A DNA stretch of 32,256 bases from Arcobacter sp. (GCA_020723085.1 DYJN01000028.1:1-32256); one strand, 5' to 3'. Counted from the stretch's first letter, positions 1-8,059 are shown. Numbers and translations: made by a program. Notes: generated by a model not told the origin, from the sequence alone.

Positions 1-1412
1 CGCTGGCTGCGCGTCCCGATCTCCTGCTGCTCGACGAGCCCACCAATCACCTCGACATCGCCGGCATCGAGTGGCTGGAAGAGGTCCTGACCGACGCCCC
101 GTTCGCCGTCGCCGCCGTCAGCCACGACCGGTATTTCCTGGAAAACATCGCCACGCACATGGTGGAACTGAACCGCGCTTTCCCCGGGGGCATGTTCCGC
201 ACCGAAGGCAACTACAGCGCGTACCTGGAAAAGCGCGAGCAGTGTCTCGAAGCCCAAGCCAGGGCGCGGGAGTCGCTTCAGGCCAAAGTGCGCCGCGAGA
301 TCGAATGGCTGCGGCGCGGGGCGAAGGCGCGCACGCGCAAAGCAAAGGCGCGCGTGGAAGCGGCGCAGGCGATGATCCAGGATCTCGAACAGGCTCGAAC
401 CCGCGCAGCAACGGAGACGGCGCGCATCGACTTCAGCGCTACGGACCGCAAGACGAAAAAGCTGGCCGAACTGGAAGGCGCGGCGCTGAGGATCGGCGCG
501 CGCGAACTGTTCCGCGAGGTGACGCTCGTGCTCTCGCCGGGGCGGAGGCTGGGAGTCGCCGGACCGAACGGCAGCGGCAAGACCAGCTTCCTCAGGCTGC
601 TGCTGGGGGAACTGGCGCCCGTGCAAGGCGAGGTGCGGCGCGCGCCGGGGCTGCGCATGGTGTACTTCGAGCAGCACCGCCGGCAGGTGGATCCCGCACT
701 GCCGCTGCGGCGCGCGCTCGCTCCGGAAGGCGACACGGTGCTGTACCTGGGGCGTCCCGTGCACGTCAACGGCTGGGCCAAACGCTTCCTGTTCCGCGAA
801 GAACAGCTCGTGCAGCCGGTGTCGAGCCTCTCGGGAGGGGAACGGGCGCGGCTGCATCTGGCGCGGCTGATGCTCGAGCCCGCCGACGTGCTGCTGCTCG
901 ACGAGCCGACGAACGATCTCGACATTCCGACGCTCGCGGTTCTTGAAGACAGCCTGCTCGAGTTTCCAGGCGCTATCGTGCTGGTGACGCACGACCGGTA
1001 TCTGATGGACCGCGTGGCCAACGGGGTGCTCGGACTGGACGGGGAGGGCGGAAGCGGACTGTTTGCCGACTTGAACCAATGGGAAGAGTGGATGGAGGAG
1101 CGGCAGCGCGCCCGCAAGGCGAAGCCTGCCGCGGCGCCTCCCCGCAGCGTGGCGCCCGCCGCGCAGAAGAAACGCCTGTCGTATCTCGAACAGCGCGAGT
1201 ACGAGCAGATCGAACAGCGGATTGCAGAAGCGGAAGCGCGGCTCGCCGAGGCGCAGCGCGCCTTGCAGGCGCCGGAGACCGTGAGCGACGCGCGCCGGCT
1301 GGAGGCTGCCTGGGCTGAGGTGCAGCGGGCGCAGCAGGACGCGGACCGGCTGTACGCGCGGTGGGCGGAGCTGGAGGAAAGGATCGAGGGGTTCGGGGAC
1401 GCCCAGAGTTAG
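1..1412 (+). CDS. uup: ABC-F family ATPase, Uup type (5' end outside window)
   Basis: This is the 3' portion of a duplicated-ATPase ABC-F protein; the reading frame is already open at base 3 and the start lies outside the window. Visible in order are Walker B of the first nucleotide-binding domain (LLLLDEPTNHLD), its H-loop (VSHDRYFL), a basic helical linker with EIEWLRRGAKART, then a complete second domain with Walker A (GPNGSGKTS), signature (LSGGERARLHLARL), Walker B (LLLDEPTNDLD) and H-loop (VTHDRYL). A charged coiled-coil tail of about 80 residues follows. The linker motif and coiled-coil tail are typical of Uup, a soluble, ribosome- or DNA-associated ATPase without membrane domains. About 469 residues are visible. 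The gene converges on the next one with a 24-base gap. Other ABC-F subtypes (EttA, YheS) are less likely because of the C-terminal coiled coil. Confidence 0.93.
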   Translation, partial: LAARPDLLLLDEPTNHLDIAGIEWLEEVLTDAPFAVAAVSHDRYFLENIATHMVELNRAFPGGMFRTEGNYSAYLEKREQCLEAQARARESLQAKVRREIEWLRRGAKARTRKAKARVEAAQAMIQDLEQARTRAATETARIDFSATDRKTKKLAELEGAALRIGARELFREVTLVLSPGRRLGVAGPNGSGKTSFLRLLLGELAPVQGEVRRAPGLRMVYFEQHRRQVDPALPLRRALAPEGDTVLYLGRPVHVNGWAKRFLFREEQLVQPVSSLSGGERARLHLARLMLEPADVLLLDEPTNDLDIPTLAVLEDSLLEFPGAIVLVTHDRYLMDRVANGVLGLDGEGGSGLFADLNQWEEWMEERQRARKAKPAAAPPRSVAPAAQKKRLSYLEQREYEQIEQRIAEAEARLAEAQRALQAPETVSDARRLEAAWAEVQRAQQDADRLYARWAELEERIEGFGDAQS

Positions 1413-1436
1413 GGCGCGAAAAGCGGCGCCGCGGAG

Positions 1437-2528
1437 CTACTGCAGCTTGCCGCGCGCTTCCACGCGCCATTCCGCAGTGACTTCGTCCCCCTGGATCCCG
1501 TACACGCGCTCGTGGAGGTTCATGGCCACACAGATGTGATTGGGCACGATGCGCAGGCGGTCGCCGGGGCGGAAGGATTGCGGGGCGCCGTTCAGGCTGA
1601 TGAAGCCGTGCTCCTCGTTCATCTTGTGGAAGCGCAGCAGCGGGTGGCCAACGACCTCTCCGAAGGTGGCTTCCGAGGAGGAGGCAAGGCGGTCGGACGA
1701 GAACGTTTTGGAGCCGCCGTCGATGATGATGCGGTCCGGCGCCGTGCTGACGACGGTGACGAGAACCGTGGCGGCGCAATCGGCGGGCGCGCAGGCGCCG
1801 GAAAGGACCGTGTTCCGGTCGTTGAAGATGTAGGTGCCGGGGCGGATTTCGTTCAGCTCGGGCAGCGTGTGAGACTCCCACAGCAGCGGCGTGGATCCGC
1901 CGCTGACGATTTCAGGCGCGAGTCCGCGCTCCTTGAGCAGGCTGACGGCGGACCACAGCGCTTCCCGCAGCGAGCCGAGCTGCGCGCGCCCGCTTTCATC
2001 CAGCGTCTTGATGTGGCCGGGATAGAACGCCAGCCCGCGCCAGCGCAGGCCATTTAGCCGGAGAAGGGCGAGCACCAGGTCGAGCACCGGCTCGCCCGGC
2101 GGCACGCCGACACGGCGCAGCCCCACATCCATTTCCGCGAGCACGCCGATTTCGATCCCGGCAGCGCGCGCGGCTTCGGCGATGGGCCGGGCGGCATCGA
2201 CGCTGTCGAGAGACACCGTGACGGGCGCGCGGCGCGCCAGTTCGATGAGCCGCGCGATTTTCTGCGCGCCGATCACCGGATAGGCGATGAGCAGATCCGG
2301 CGGCTCGCAGGAGAGCATGGCCAGCGCTTCGGTGGTCTTGGCGCAGGTGATGCCGCAGGCGCCGAGCTCGATCTGGCGGCGGGCGAGCGCGGGGATCTTG
2401 TGCGTCTTGATGTGCGGGCGCAGGCGGAGGCCGTGCTCGCGCGCATATTCGGCCGCGCGGGCGAGATTCCGCTCCATGACTGCGGTATCGATGAGGACAG
2501 CGGGGGTGTCGATGTCAGAAAGGCGCAT
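1437..2528 (-). CDS. PLP-dependent D-serine dehydratase/D-threonine aldolase family enzyme
   Basis: A 363-residue fold-type III PLP enzyme (alanine racemase N-terminal barrel plus DSD1-like C-terminal domain). The N-terminus has LRPHIKTHK near residues 36-44, where the PLP Schiff-base lysine lies, most likely Lys41. The C-terminus has NHIC, giving the metal pair His331 and Cys333. From family knowledge, His-x-Cys is the zinc site of the eukaryotic D-serine dehydratase, while characterised D-threonine aldolases use His-x-Asp, so D-serine or another D-hydroxy amino acid is a plausible substrate; this is inference. The start ATG lies 8 bases after the stop of the upstream secreted-protein gene and has no clear Shine-Dalgarno, so the two are probably co-transcribed and coupled. 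No signal peptide is seen, so the enzyme is cytoplasmic. Confidence 0.85.
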   Translation of the reverse strand: MRLSDIDTPAVLIDTAVMERNLARAAEYAREHGLRLRPHIKTHKIPALARRQIELGACGITCAKTTEALAMLSCEPPDLLIAYPVIGAQKIARLIELARRAPVTVSLDSVDAARPIAEAARAAGIEIGVLAEMDVGLRRVGVPPGEPVLDLVLALLRLNGLRWRGLAFYPGHIKTLDESGRAQLGSLREALWSAVSLLKERGLAPEIVSGGSTPLLWESHTLPELNEIRPGTYIFNDRNTVLSGACAPADCAATVLVTVVSTAPDRIIIDGGSKTFSSDRLASSSEATFGEVVGHPLLRFHKMNEEHGFISLNGAPQSFRPGDRLRIVPNHICVAMNLHERVYGIQGDEVTAEWRVEARGKLQ

Positions 2529-2536
2529 ACGGCGTG

Positions 2537-3232
2537 TTATTTCTTATTGGGATCCTTGAAACGGATGCTCAGGCGCGGCGGCGCCTTGCGGTAGACGAGT
2601 TCGAGATCCTTGGCGCGGAGCTTGCCCTCGATGAGGAAATAGAGCAGCCCGCTGGCGGGCTTTTCCAGCTCGCCGTCGGGCAGGAGCTTTTCCTTGAGGG
2701 CGTCCAGCAGCGGATTGGATTTCTTTCCGCTCTCTTCGACATTGGCGACAGCCTCGCTCGTGTCGGCGGTGGCGGTGCCGACGTTGGGCGATTGGCCGGG
2801 CATGGGCAGGCCGCGCGGCGGACCGCCCGTAGGAGAGCCGCCGGGAATGCCGGGCACGCCCCAGGGCACGCGGCGCTCTTCGGCCATGCCCGTGCCCTGC
2901 GTGCCGCCGCGCGAGCTGATGACCAGGACGGCGGAGCCGGCGATCTGCGCGGGATCGAGCGGGCGGGAGCGCTGCCCGTCGCGGTCCGAGCGCAGCAGGA
3001 AGTCGTCGAGGTCGAGTTTCAGAGTTGCGCCCGGGGCGGGCGTGACCGTGATCTGGACGATGACGATGCCCGGGCCGGGATCATGGCCGAGCAGCTTCTT
3101 CATCTCGTCCTTGTCGATGTAGAGCCGCGCATCGAGCGTGACCTTCGCGTCGGAGGCGCGGCCGCGCCATTCCCTCTTGTCCGCGCCAGATGCGACCAGG
3201 GCCAGCAAGGCCGCCGCCGCAAGGATTCGCAT
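2537..3232 (-). CDS. Secreted protein of unknown function with Gly/Pro-rich linker
   Basis: A 231-residue protein that I do not recognise. The first 17 or so residues (MRILAAAALLALVASGA) form a signal peptide. Next comes a beta-rich stretch (residues about 20-115) with several Asp-rich segments such as LDLDDFLLRSD, then a Gly/Pro-rich linker (about 120-155). The C-terminal part (about 165-231) includes KNPLLDALKEKLLP-like helix sequence and a strand segment (GLLYFLIEGKL). An AGGGG-type ribosome site sits about six bases before ATG 3232, and a -10-like TATGGT lies at 3255-3250, so this is the first gene of a two-gene unit with the D-amino-acid enzyme. No enzymatic motif is visible. It may be a periplasmic or surface protein; nothing in its sequence links it to the downstream enzyme beyond position. 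Confidence 0.75.
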   Translation of the reverse strand: MRILAAAALLALVASGADKREWRGRASDAKVTLDARLYIDKDEMKKLLGHDPGPGIVIVQITVTPAPGATLKLDLDDFLLRSDRDGQRSRPLDPAQIAGSAVLVISSRGGTQGTGMAEERRVPWGVPGIPGGSPTGGPPRGLPMPGQSPNVGTATADTSEAVANVEESGKKSNPLLDALKEKLLPDGELEKPASGLLYFLIEGKLRAKDLELVYRKAPPRLSIRFKDPNKK

Positions 3233-3249
3233 GATTCGCCCCTGACTTC

Positions 3250-3255
3250 ACCATA
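3250..3255 (-). promoter_or_regulatory. Candidate -10 box of the secreted protein/PLP enzyme unit
   Basis: The minus strand reads TATGGT at 3255-3250, 17 bases before ATG 3232, with a purine-rich AGGGG ribosome site in between. No convincing -35 hexamer is visible. It lies in the 133-base divergent region shared with the GH172 gene. Confidence 0.4.
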
Positions 3256-3322
3256 CACCTGCGCGCGGGCTTTGGCCAGAGATCACTGGGAGTCCCGATG
3301 CCGTTTTACTGCTGTCGTGCGA

Positions 3323-3358
3323 TATGATGCCCTCGATTCCCGACAACCGATCAGGAGG
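3323..3358 (+). promoter_or_regulatory. Candidate -10 box and ribosome site of the GH172 gene
   Basis: TATGAT at 3323-3328 resembles a -10 hexamer. AGGAGG at 3353-3358 is a consensus Shine-Dalgarno, one base before ATG 3360 but seven bases before ATG 3366. This makes 3366 the better start and places the twin-arginine motif at residues 6-7. Confidence 0.5.
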
Positions 3359-3365
3359 TATGGCA

Positions 3366-4508
3366 ATGGCACGAGTGGAACGACGAGGATTTTTCCGGGG
3401 CGCGCTGGCCGCGCTGGGCCTGGGGGCGGTTCCGGGCACCGCGGCAGCCGCACAGATGCAGCCGCAGGTTCCGGGACCGGTGGCATCCGGCATTCTGCCG
3501 GCGTATTGCCGCGCGCAGAACTACCGGTCATTGAAGCAGAGCAGCCACGACCCCACCGGAGGCAACTCCGACCGCTGGCCGATTCCGGCGGGCAAGGAGA
3601 TCGAGATCTTCAACCAGAAAGGGCCCGGCGCGATCACGCACATCTGGTTCACGATCGCGGCGCCGAGCGTGCATCACCTGAAAGAGCTGGTGCTGCGCGC
3701 GTGGTGGGACGGAGCCGCGAAGCCGAGCATCGAAGCGCCGGCCGGCGATTTCTTCGGGCTGAACCTCGGCGACTACGTGCTCTACGAGAGCGCGTACCTG
3801 TCCTGCTCGCCGGGGCGCTCGCTGAACTGCTACTTCGTGATGCCCTATTTCCGCAGCGCGCGGATGACGGTGACCAATGACGGTCCGTGGGACGTCAACA
3901 GCTTCTACTCGAACATCGATTTTCTGAGCGTGCCCTCCCTGCCTCCGGACACGCTGTACTTCCACGCGCAATACCGGCAGGCGGCGCCTCACAAGGCGGT
4001 GAAGGGACCCGATGGAAAGACGCCGCCGAACCCGGACGGGCGCTTCAATCACGTTTATGTCGAAACGCACGGTCGCGGGCATCTGATGGGCGTGACGCTG
4101 GGCGTGATCCAGAACAGCGAGTACTGGATGGGCGAAGGCGACGACATGATCTTCATCGACGACCACTCGAAGCCGCTGATCATCGGCACGGGCAGCGAAG
4201 ACTATTTCCTGGGGAGCTGGGACTTCGGAGCGCGGGACAACGCGCGCGCGTTCTCCTATCATCAGTGCGGCGCACCGCTGATCCAGAGTCCGGAGCGCAT
4301 AGGCGGGCGTTACTGCTGCTACCGTTTCCATGGCGACAATCCGGTGACGTTCACGCGCTACCTGAAGCACACCATGGAGCACGGCCACGGCAACGACCGC
4401 GCGGACAACTATTACAGTTGCGCCTACTGGTATCAGGACAAGCCGTCGGAGGACTTCCCGCCGCTGCCGCCGGCAGCGGAGCGGATTCCGCGCGTGATTC
4501 CGGCGTGA
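3366..4508 (+). CDS. Tat-exported DUF2961 (GH172) glycoside hydrolase-like protein
   Basis: A 380-residue DUF2961 protein, the family now classed as GH172, whose characterised members act on fructofuranose or arabinofuranose linkages. Family motifs are visible: WWDGAAKPSIEAPAGDFFG near residues 110-128, a conserved FNHVYVETHGRGHLMG region, and GTGSEDYF with Glu278, the most conserved acidic site of the family. I cannot assign the acid/base partner from sequence alone. The N-terminus carries a twin-arginine signal (ERRGFFRG at residues 5-12, a hydrophobic stretch, then an Ala-rich end), so the protein is folded before export to the periplasm. The gene is monocistronic, divergent from the secreted-protein gene and convergent with the DUF3298 lipoprotein across 12 bases. 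The substrate is unknown; a plant or bacterial furanoside is a reasonable inference. Confidence 0.9.
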   Translation: MARVERRGFFRGALAALGLGAVPGTAAAAQMQPQVPGPVASGILPAYCRAQNYRSLKQSSHDPTGGNSDRWPIPAGKEIEIFNQKGPGAITHIWFTIAAPSVHHLKELVLRAWWDGAAKPSIEAPAGDFFGLNLGDYVLYESAYLSCSPGRSLNCYFVMPYFRSARMTVTNDGPWDVNSFYSNIDFLSVPSLPPDTLYFHAQYRQAAPHKAVKGPDGKTPPNPDGRFNHVYVETHGRGHLMGVTLGVIQNSEYWMGEGDDMIFIDDHSKPLIIGTGSEDYFLGSWDFGARDNARAFSYHQCGAPLIQSPERIGGRYCCYRFHGDNPVTFTRYLKHTMEHGHGNDRADNYYSCAYWYQDKPSEDFPPLPPAAERIPRVIPA

Positions 4509-4520
4509 AGCGGCTGCGCG

Positions 4521-5318
4521 TCAGCGCGGCAGGATTCCGGATTTCGCGCGGACAATGCCGCGCAGTTCGTTCCAGGGGGCCAGGAGCGTGACCGGGCCTT
4601 TCGCTGCGGGGGCCACTTCGCCCGCGTTGTAATGCAGCACGAGGCCGCGGCTGGAGAAGCCCCACTGGCGCGGCAGCGAGAAAACGTCCCGCTCGAAGGT
4701 GAAGCCCGCCTGCGAGAAACTGCTGTCCTGCGGGATGTGGCGCTCCTGGCGGAACCGCCATTCGGCGAGCCGGGTGAGATCTCTCATCCCCTGGGGCTCG
4801 AGCAACGAAGACAGCTCGACGGGAAACCCGGTGGAGGGCGCGAGATTCAGGAAAGCGCGGACAGACTCCGGTTCAGGGCCTCCATGGAACTCGTCCGTGC
4901 GGATTTCGATCGTGATGAGAGCGGGCGTGGAAAAGATCACTTCCGCCGTACGCCGGGCGAAGTAGGTGATGCCGGAATCCGGGAAGCCGGCATGGAAGCG
5001 CTGATAGTCGCCGATCCATTGTTCCGCCTCGGCCTCGAAACCGGGCGGGGCTTCCAGGGGCTGCATGGCGGCGAGCACGGCGGCGTTGATGCGGGTGCGC
5101 GCCTCGGCTGGCACGCCGCCCACGGCTTCCGGCCAAGTGGCGTGAAAGGAGACGCAGGGCTCGGGGCGCCTGGAAGGATCGCCGCAGCCGGGCAGAGTCT
5201 TCTCGAAGCGGCGTGTCTCGAAGCGAACGGGGGCGGGCTGCGGCGCGGATTCACGGCGGCAGCCGGACAGCCACGCCACACACAAAGCAGCGGTGATGGC
5301 GGCGAGGATAAGACGCAT
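4521..5318 (-). CDS. DUF3298-type lipoprotein
   Basis: A 265-residue predicted lipoprotein. The signal peptide ends in the lipobox LSGC with the lipidated cysteine at residue 20. The mature part has a DUF4163/DUF3298-like layout, as in the extracellular domain of RsiV and related periplasmic proteins: an N-terminal strand region, a central ITIEIRTDEFHGGPEPES segment resembling the family's aromatic-GGAH turn, then FPVELSSLLEP and a C-terminal FSSRGLVLHYNAGEVAP segment matching the typical end of DUF3298. No transmembrane anti-sigma segment is fused, so it is not itself an anti-sigma factor. It stands alone, 101 bases after the yceI stop, with a possible -10 (TAGAAT, 5361-5356). No Shine-Dalgarno is obvious before the ATG. 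The family assignment is moderate; the function is unknown. Confidence 0.75.
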   Translation of the reverse strand: MRLILAAITAALCVAWLSGCRRESAPQPAPVRFETRRFEKTLPGCGDPSRRPEPCVSFHATWPEAVGGVPAEARTRINAAVLAAMQPLEAPPGFEAEAEQWIGDYQRFHAGFPDSGITYFARRTAEVIFSTPALITIEIRTDEFHGGPEPESVRAFLNLAPSTGFPVELSSLLEPQGMRDLTRLAEWRFRQERHIPQDSSFSQAGFTFERDVFSLPRQWGFSSRGLVLHYNAGEVAPAAKGPVTLLAPWNELRGIVRAKSGILPR

Positions 5319-5355
5319 GGCAGACAGAGCCGAGCCGCAGGCTCACACCCGTCTG

Positions 5356-5361
5356 ATTCTA
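5356..5361 (-). promoter_or_regulatory. Candidate -10 box of the DUF3298 lipoprotein gene
   Basis: TAGAAT on the minus strand, 37 bases before the start codon at 5318. The same hexamer precedes the gene at 28887. No clear -35 is seen. Confidence 0.35.
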
Positions 5362-5419
5362 CCGTTGCCGCGCTGCGGGCGCGGAGCATGCCCATGCGGC
5401 CGCCCCGCGCCGCGCGAGA

Positions 5420-6016
5420 TCATTTCTTCGCCGCCGGACGCGTGGCCTCCACGTCGATGGTGATCGCCACTTCGTCGCCGACTACGACGCCGCCCGTCTC
5501 CAGAGCGGCGTTCCAGGTCAGGCCGAAGTCCCTGCGGTTGATCTTCGTGGTGGCGGTGGCGCCGCGGCGCAGGTTGCCCCACGGATCGCGCACTTCCGGC
5601 GACGGCCCTTCCACCTGGAGAACCACTTCCTTGGTGACTCCACGGATGGTCAGGCCGCCGGTGACGGCAAGACCGCCGGCGGTCTTGCGGACGTTCTTCG
5701 ACAGGAACCGGATGACGGGGAACTTCGCGGCATCGAAGAAGTCGGGGCTCTTCAGGTGCTCGTCGCGTTTCGGCTCGCCGGTGTTGATGGAGGCCACCTC
5801 GATCGTGGCATCGATCCGGATGGCGGCGGGGTTCTTTTCGTCGTAGTCGATCGAGCCCTTCATTTTGGCGAATTCGCCGCGCACGTTGCTCACCATCATG
5901 TGGCGGACGGAGAACTGCGCCTTGGAGTGCGCGCCATCGATGGCGTAGCTGCCGGCGAAGGCTGCCGGCGAGGCGGCCAGGGCAAGAACGAGCCCAAGAA
6001 TCGAGTTTCGTTGCAT
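5420..6016 (-). CDS. YceI family periplasmic protein
   Basis: A 198-residue YceI-family lipocalin-like beta-barrel. Residues 1-21 (ending AAFAG) form a cleavable signal peptide. The mature protein starts with the family hallmark SYAIDGAHSKAQFSVRHM and contains DEHLKSPDFFDAAKFPVIRF and LTIRGVTKEV, all diagnostic of YceI. Members bind amphiphilic or isoprenoid molecules in the periplasm and are often induced by stress. Its ATG shares one base with the TGA stop of the upstream MarR gene (TGATG at 6018-6014), so the two are translated in a coupled manner and the MarR protein probably controls yceI. The C-terminus is basic (Lys-Lys). Confidence 0.95.
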   Translation of the reverse strand: MQRNSILGLVLALAASPAAFAGSYAIDGAHSKAQFSVRHMMVSNVRGEFAKMKGSIDYDEKNPAAIRIDATIEVASINTGEPKRDEHLKSPDFFDAAKFPVIRFLSKNVRKTAGGLAVTGGLTIRGVTKEVVLQVEGPSPEVRDPWGNLRRGATATTKINRRDFGLTWNAALETGGVVVGDEVAITIDVEATRPAAKK

Positions 6017-6540
6017 CAGCGTTTGCTCCTCTGATCGGTGGGATGGTCCGGCAGCCGGAAGCCGGCCATGGCCTCGCGGGCGCGGTCGAGCAGATCAATG
6101 AGGGCGCGCGCCTCGCTGGGGGTCCAGGCGGCGGCGAGGCGCCGCTCCGGAGCGTTGATGACGGCATCCGCCTGCCCGAGCAGCCGCAAGCCCTCCGGGC
6201 TGATCCGGCACAGCACCTGCCGCCGGTCCGTCCTGCACCGGGCGCGGCGGATGAGCCGCTTGGCCTCCAGACGGTCCAGCAGACGCGTCATGCCGGGAGT
6301 CTCCTCGACGAGCCGGTCGGCGATGGCCAGCGTCGGGAGCCCCTCCGGCTCCGCGCCCCGCAGAATCCGCAGCACGTTGTACTGCTGCGGCGTCACCCCG
6401 AACGGCTGGAGAACGACCGACACCGCGCGGCGGAAGACGTCCGCCGTTTTCAGCACGGAGAGGAACGCCTCGTGGCAGGCGCTTGCGAAGGGGCGCGTCT
6501 GGCGGAGCTCCCGCTGCAGCCGGGTGGTGCGGCCTGCCAT
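6016..6540 (-). CDS. MarR family transcriptional regulator
   Basis: A 174-residue winged-helix regulator. The core (about residues 25-150) contains a helix-turn-helix region (LPTLAIADRLVEETPGMTRL), the recognition helix continuing to LLDRLEAKRLI, and a wing with RTDRRQVLC, the DxR-type wing of MarR proteins. The first 20 residues are Arg-rich and longer than in minimal MarR proteins. It is the first gene of a two-gene unit with yceI. No Shine-Dalgarno precedes the ATG; instead a -10-like hexamer ends six bases upstream, which suggests leaderless translation. A perfect 10-base palindrome overlaps the -35 box and is a good candidate for autoregulation. The ligand is unknown. Confidence 0.92.
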   Translation of the reverse strand: MAGRTTRLQRELRQTRPFASACHEAFLSVLKTADVFRRAVSVVLQPFGVTPQQYNVLRILRGAEPEGLPTLAIADRLVEETPGMTRLLDRLEAKRLIRRARCRTDRRQVLCRISPEGLRLLGQADAVINAPERRLAAAWTPSEARALIDLLDRAREAMAGFRLPDHPTDQRSKR

Positions 6541-6546
6541 GATTTT

Positions 6547-6575
6547 ACATTACATGACAATAGATGACTAGTCAA
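6547..6575 (-). promoter_or_regulatory. marR-yceI promoter with overlapping palindromic operator
   Basis: On the minus strand TTGACT (6575-6570) and TAATGT (6552-6547) are separated by exactly 17 bases, and the ATG follows after six bases. The perfect palindrome TGACTAGTCA covers 6565-6574 and overlaps the -35. An ATGAC motif is repeated exactly one helical turn away (6554-6558 and 6564-6568). The arrangement fits a MarR-type autoregulatory site; binding is inferred. Confidence 0.55.
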
Positions 6576-6614
6576 GCAACGAGCGCCGATGCGCCTCCGT
6601 CCTGGCGCCGCGCG

Positions 6615-7175
6615 TCAGGCCGATGCGCTGGGGAGCCTGCGCGACGGGCCGCGCTTCCGCCACAGTTCGAGGATTCTGTCGCGGGCCCCGGCGAAGCCGT
6701 CGCGCAGCTCGCGGGGGCAAAGGTAGACGAGCACCTGGGCGGCGTCGAGGAGATAGGGCCCGGAGCGCGATCCGGCGATGGCGGACTCGAGGGGCTTGAT
6801 GTGGAACGAGGAGAAGACGAGCACGAGCACCACGGCGGCGAAGGCGGCTTTCACGGCGCCTCCGGCGGCGCCCAGCAGGCGGTCGAGCCAGCCGAGGCCG
6901 GTCCACTTGAAGATCCTGGAACAGATCCAGCCCAACAGCGCGCCGGCGGCCTGCACGGCGAGAAAGATGAGGAGGAAAGCTGCGATATCGGCTGCAGCCT
7001 CCGATTCGATGAACGGGCGGAAGTAGGCGGCGACGGCGCCGTAGAACCACGCGGCGAGGAAGAGGCCGAGGATGGCGGCGGCGAGGCCGATGACCACGCG
7101 GGAAAAGCCGATCCGGAAACCTTCGATGACGAAGCCGGCGAGGATCACCAGAAGCAGGATGTCGAACCAGTTCAT
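6615..7175 (-). CDS. cvpA: CvpA family membrane protein
   Basis: A 186-residue CvpA/colicin V production-type inner-membrane protein. It begins MNWFDILLLVILAGFVIEG, the usual family N-terminus, with a following RIGF turn. Four hydrophobic segments are visible at about residues 4-22, 28-50, 65-90 and 100-122, then a soluble basic tail. The start is fixed by a four-base ATGA overlap with the purC stop (7175-7172). In many bacteria cvpA is linked to purine genes (purF in enterobacteria), and here it is coupled to purC. CvpA is associated with envelope homeostasis; its biochemical role is not established. An in-frame upstream extension exists but overlaps purC and is not used. Confidence 0.88.
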   Translation of the reverse strand: MNWFDILLLVILAGFVIEGFRIGFSRVVIGLAAAILGLFLAAWFYGAVAAYFRPFIESEAAADIAAFLLIFLAVQAAGALLGWICSRIFKWTGLGWLDRLLGAAGGAVKAAFAAVVLVLVFSSFHIKPLESAIAGSRSGPYLLDAAQVLVYLCPRELRDGFAGARDRILELWRKRGPSRRLPSASA

Positions 7176-8059
7176 AGGGGCTTGCCGACGAGGCGGCGGT
7201 AGGCCTCGCGGTACTTCTCCGCCGTCTTCTCGATCACATCGGGCGGCAGTTGAGGCGCGGGAGGCTGCTTGTTCCAGGCCAGGGATTCCAGATAATCGCG
7301 CACGTACTGCTTGTCGAAGGACGGCTGCGGCTTGCCGGGTTCGTAGGCGTCGGCGGGCCAGAAGCGGGAGGAGTCCGGCGTGAGGATTTCGTCGGCGAGG
7401 ACGAGCTGCGAATTCACCCAGCCGAACTCGAACTTGGTGTCGGCGAGGATAATGCCGCGGGTCTCGGCGTAAGCGGCGGCGCGCGGGTAGATGGCCAGAG
7501 TCAGATCGCGGAGCCGGGCGGCGGTTTCCCTGCCGGCGAGAGACTCCGCTTTGGAGAACGGGATGTTCTCGTCGTGGCCCGACTGCGCCTTGCGGGCGGG
7601 CGTGAATACGGGCTCCGGCAGGCGGCTGCATTCTCGCAGCCCCGGCGGCAGCGGGATTCCGCAGACGGTCTGGCTGGCGCGATACTCCTTCCAGCCGGAG
7701 CCGGCGAGGTAGCCGCGCGCCACGCATTCCACTTCCACCATGCGGGCGCGGCGCACGAGCATGGACCGTCCTTCGAGCTGATCCCGGTAGGCGCGCAACG
7801 GCTCCGGGTACTCGTCCACCTTGGCGGTGATCAGGTGGTTGGGCGTGATGCCGCCGAGAAAATCGAACCAGAACAGCGAAAGCTGCGTGAGGATGCGCCC
7901 TTTATCGGGGATCGGGTCGGGCAGGACGCAATCGAAGGCGGAGATGCGGTCGGTGGCCACCAGCAGCAGGCGGTCTTCGCCGACCGCGTAGATGTCGCGC
8001 ACTTTGCCCCGCGCCAGCAACGGCAGTTCGGGAATGGAGGTTTGCATCAGAGCGGGCAT
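7172..8059 (-). CDS. purC: Phosphoribosylaminoimidazole-succinocarboxamide synthase
   Basis: A 295-residue SAICAR synthetase that joins CAIR and aspartate with ATP in purine synthesis. Diagnostic sequence includes GKVRDIYAVGEDRLLLVATDR near residues 18-38 (nucleotide binding; ISAFDCVLPDPIPDKG follows), ECVARGYLAGSGWKEY, and ILADTKFEFGWV near the C-terminal third. It is the roughly 300-residue form rather than the roughly 240-residue enterobacterial form. The ATG at 8059 shares one base with the upstream hemerythrin stop (TAATG), and its own stop overlaps the cvpA start by four bases. A second ATG four codons in (8047) is possible, but the overlap and a GGAAA sequence upstream favour 8059. Cytoplasmic. 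Confidence 0.96.
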   Translation of the reverse strand: MPALMQTSIPELPLLARGKVRDIYAVGEDRLLLVATDRISAFDCVLPDPIPDKGRILTQLSLFWFDFLGGITPNHLITAKVDEYPEPLRAYRDQLEGRSMLVRRARMVEVECVARGYLAGSGWKEYRASQTVCGIPLPPGLRECSRLPEPVFTPARKAQSGHDENIPFSKAESLAGRETAARLRDLTLAIYPRAAAYAETRGIILADTKFEFGWVNSQLVLADEILTPDSSRFWPADAYEPGKPQPSFDKQYVRDYLESLAWNKQPPAPQLPPDVIEKTAEKYREAYRRLVGKPL

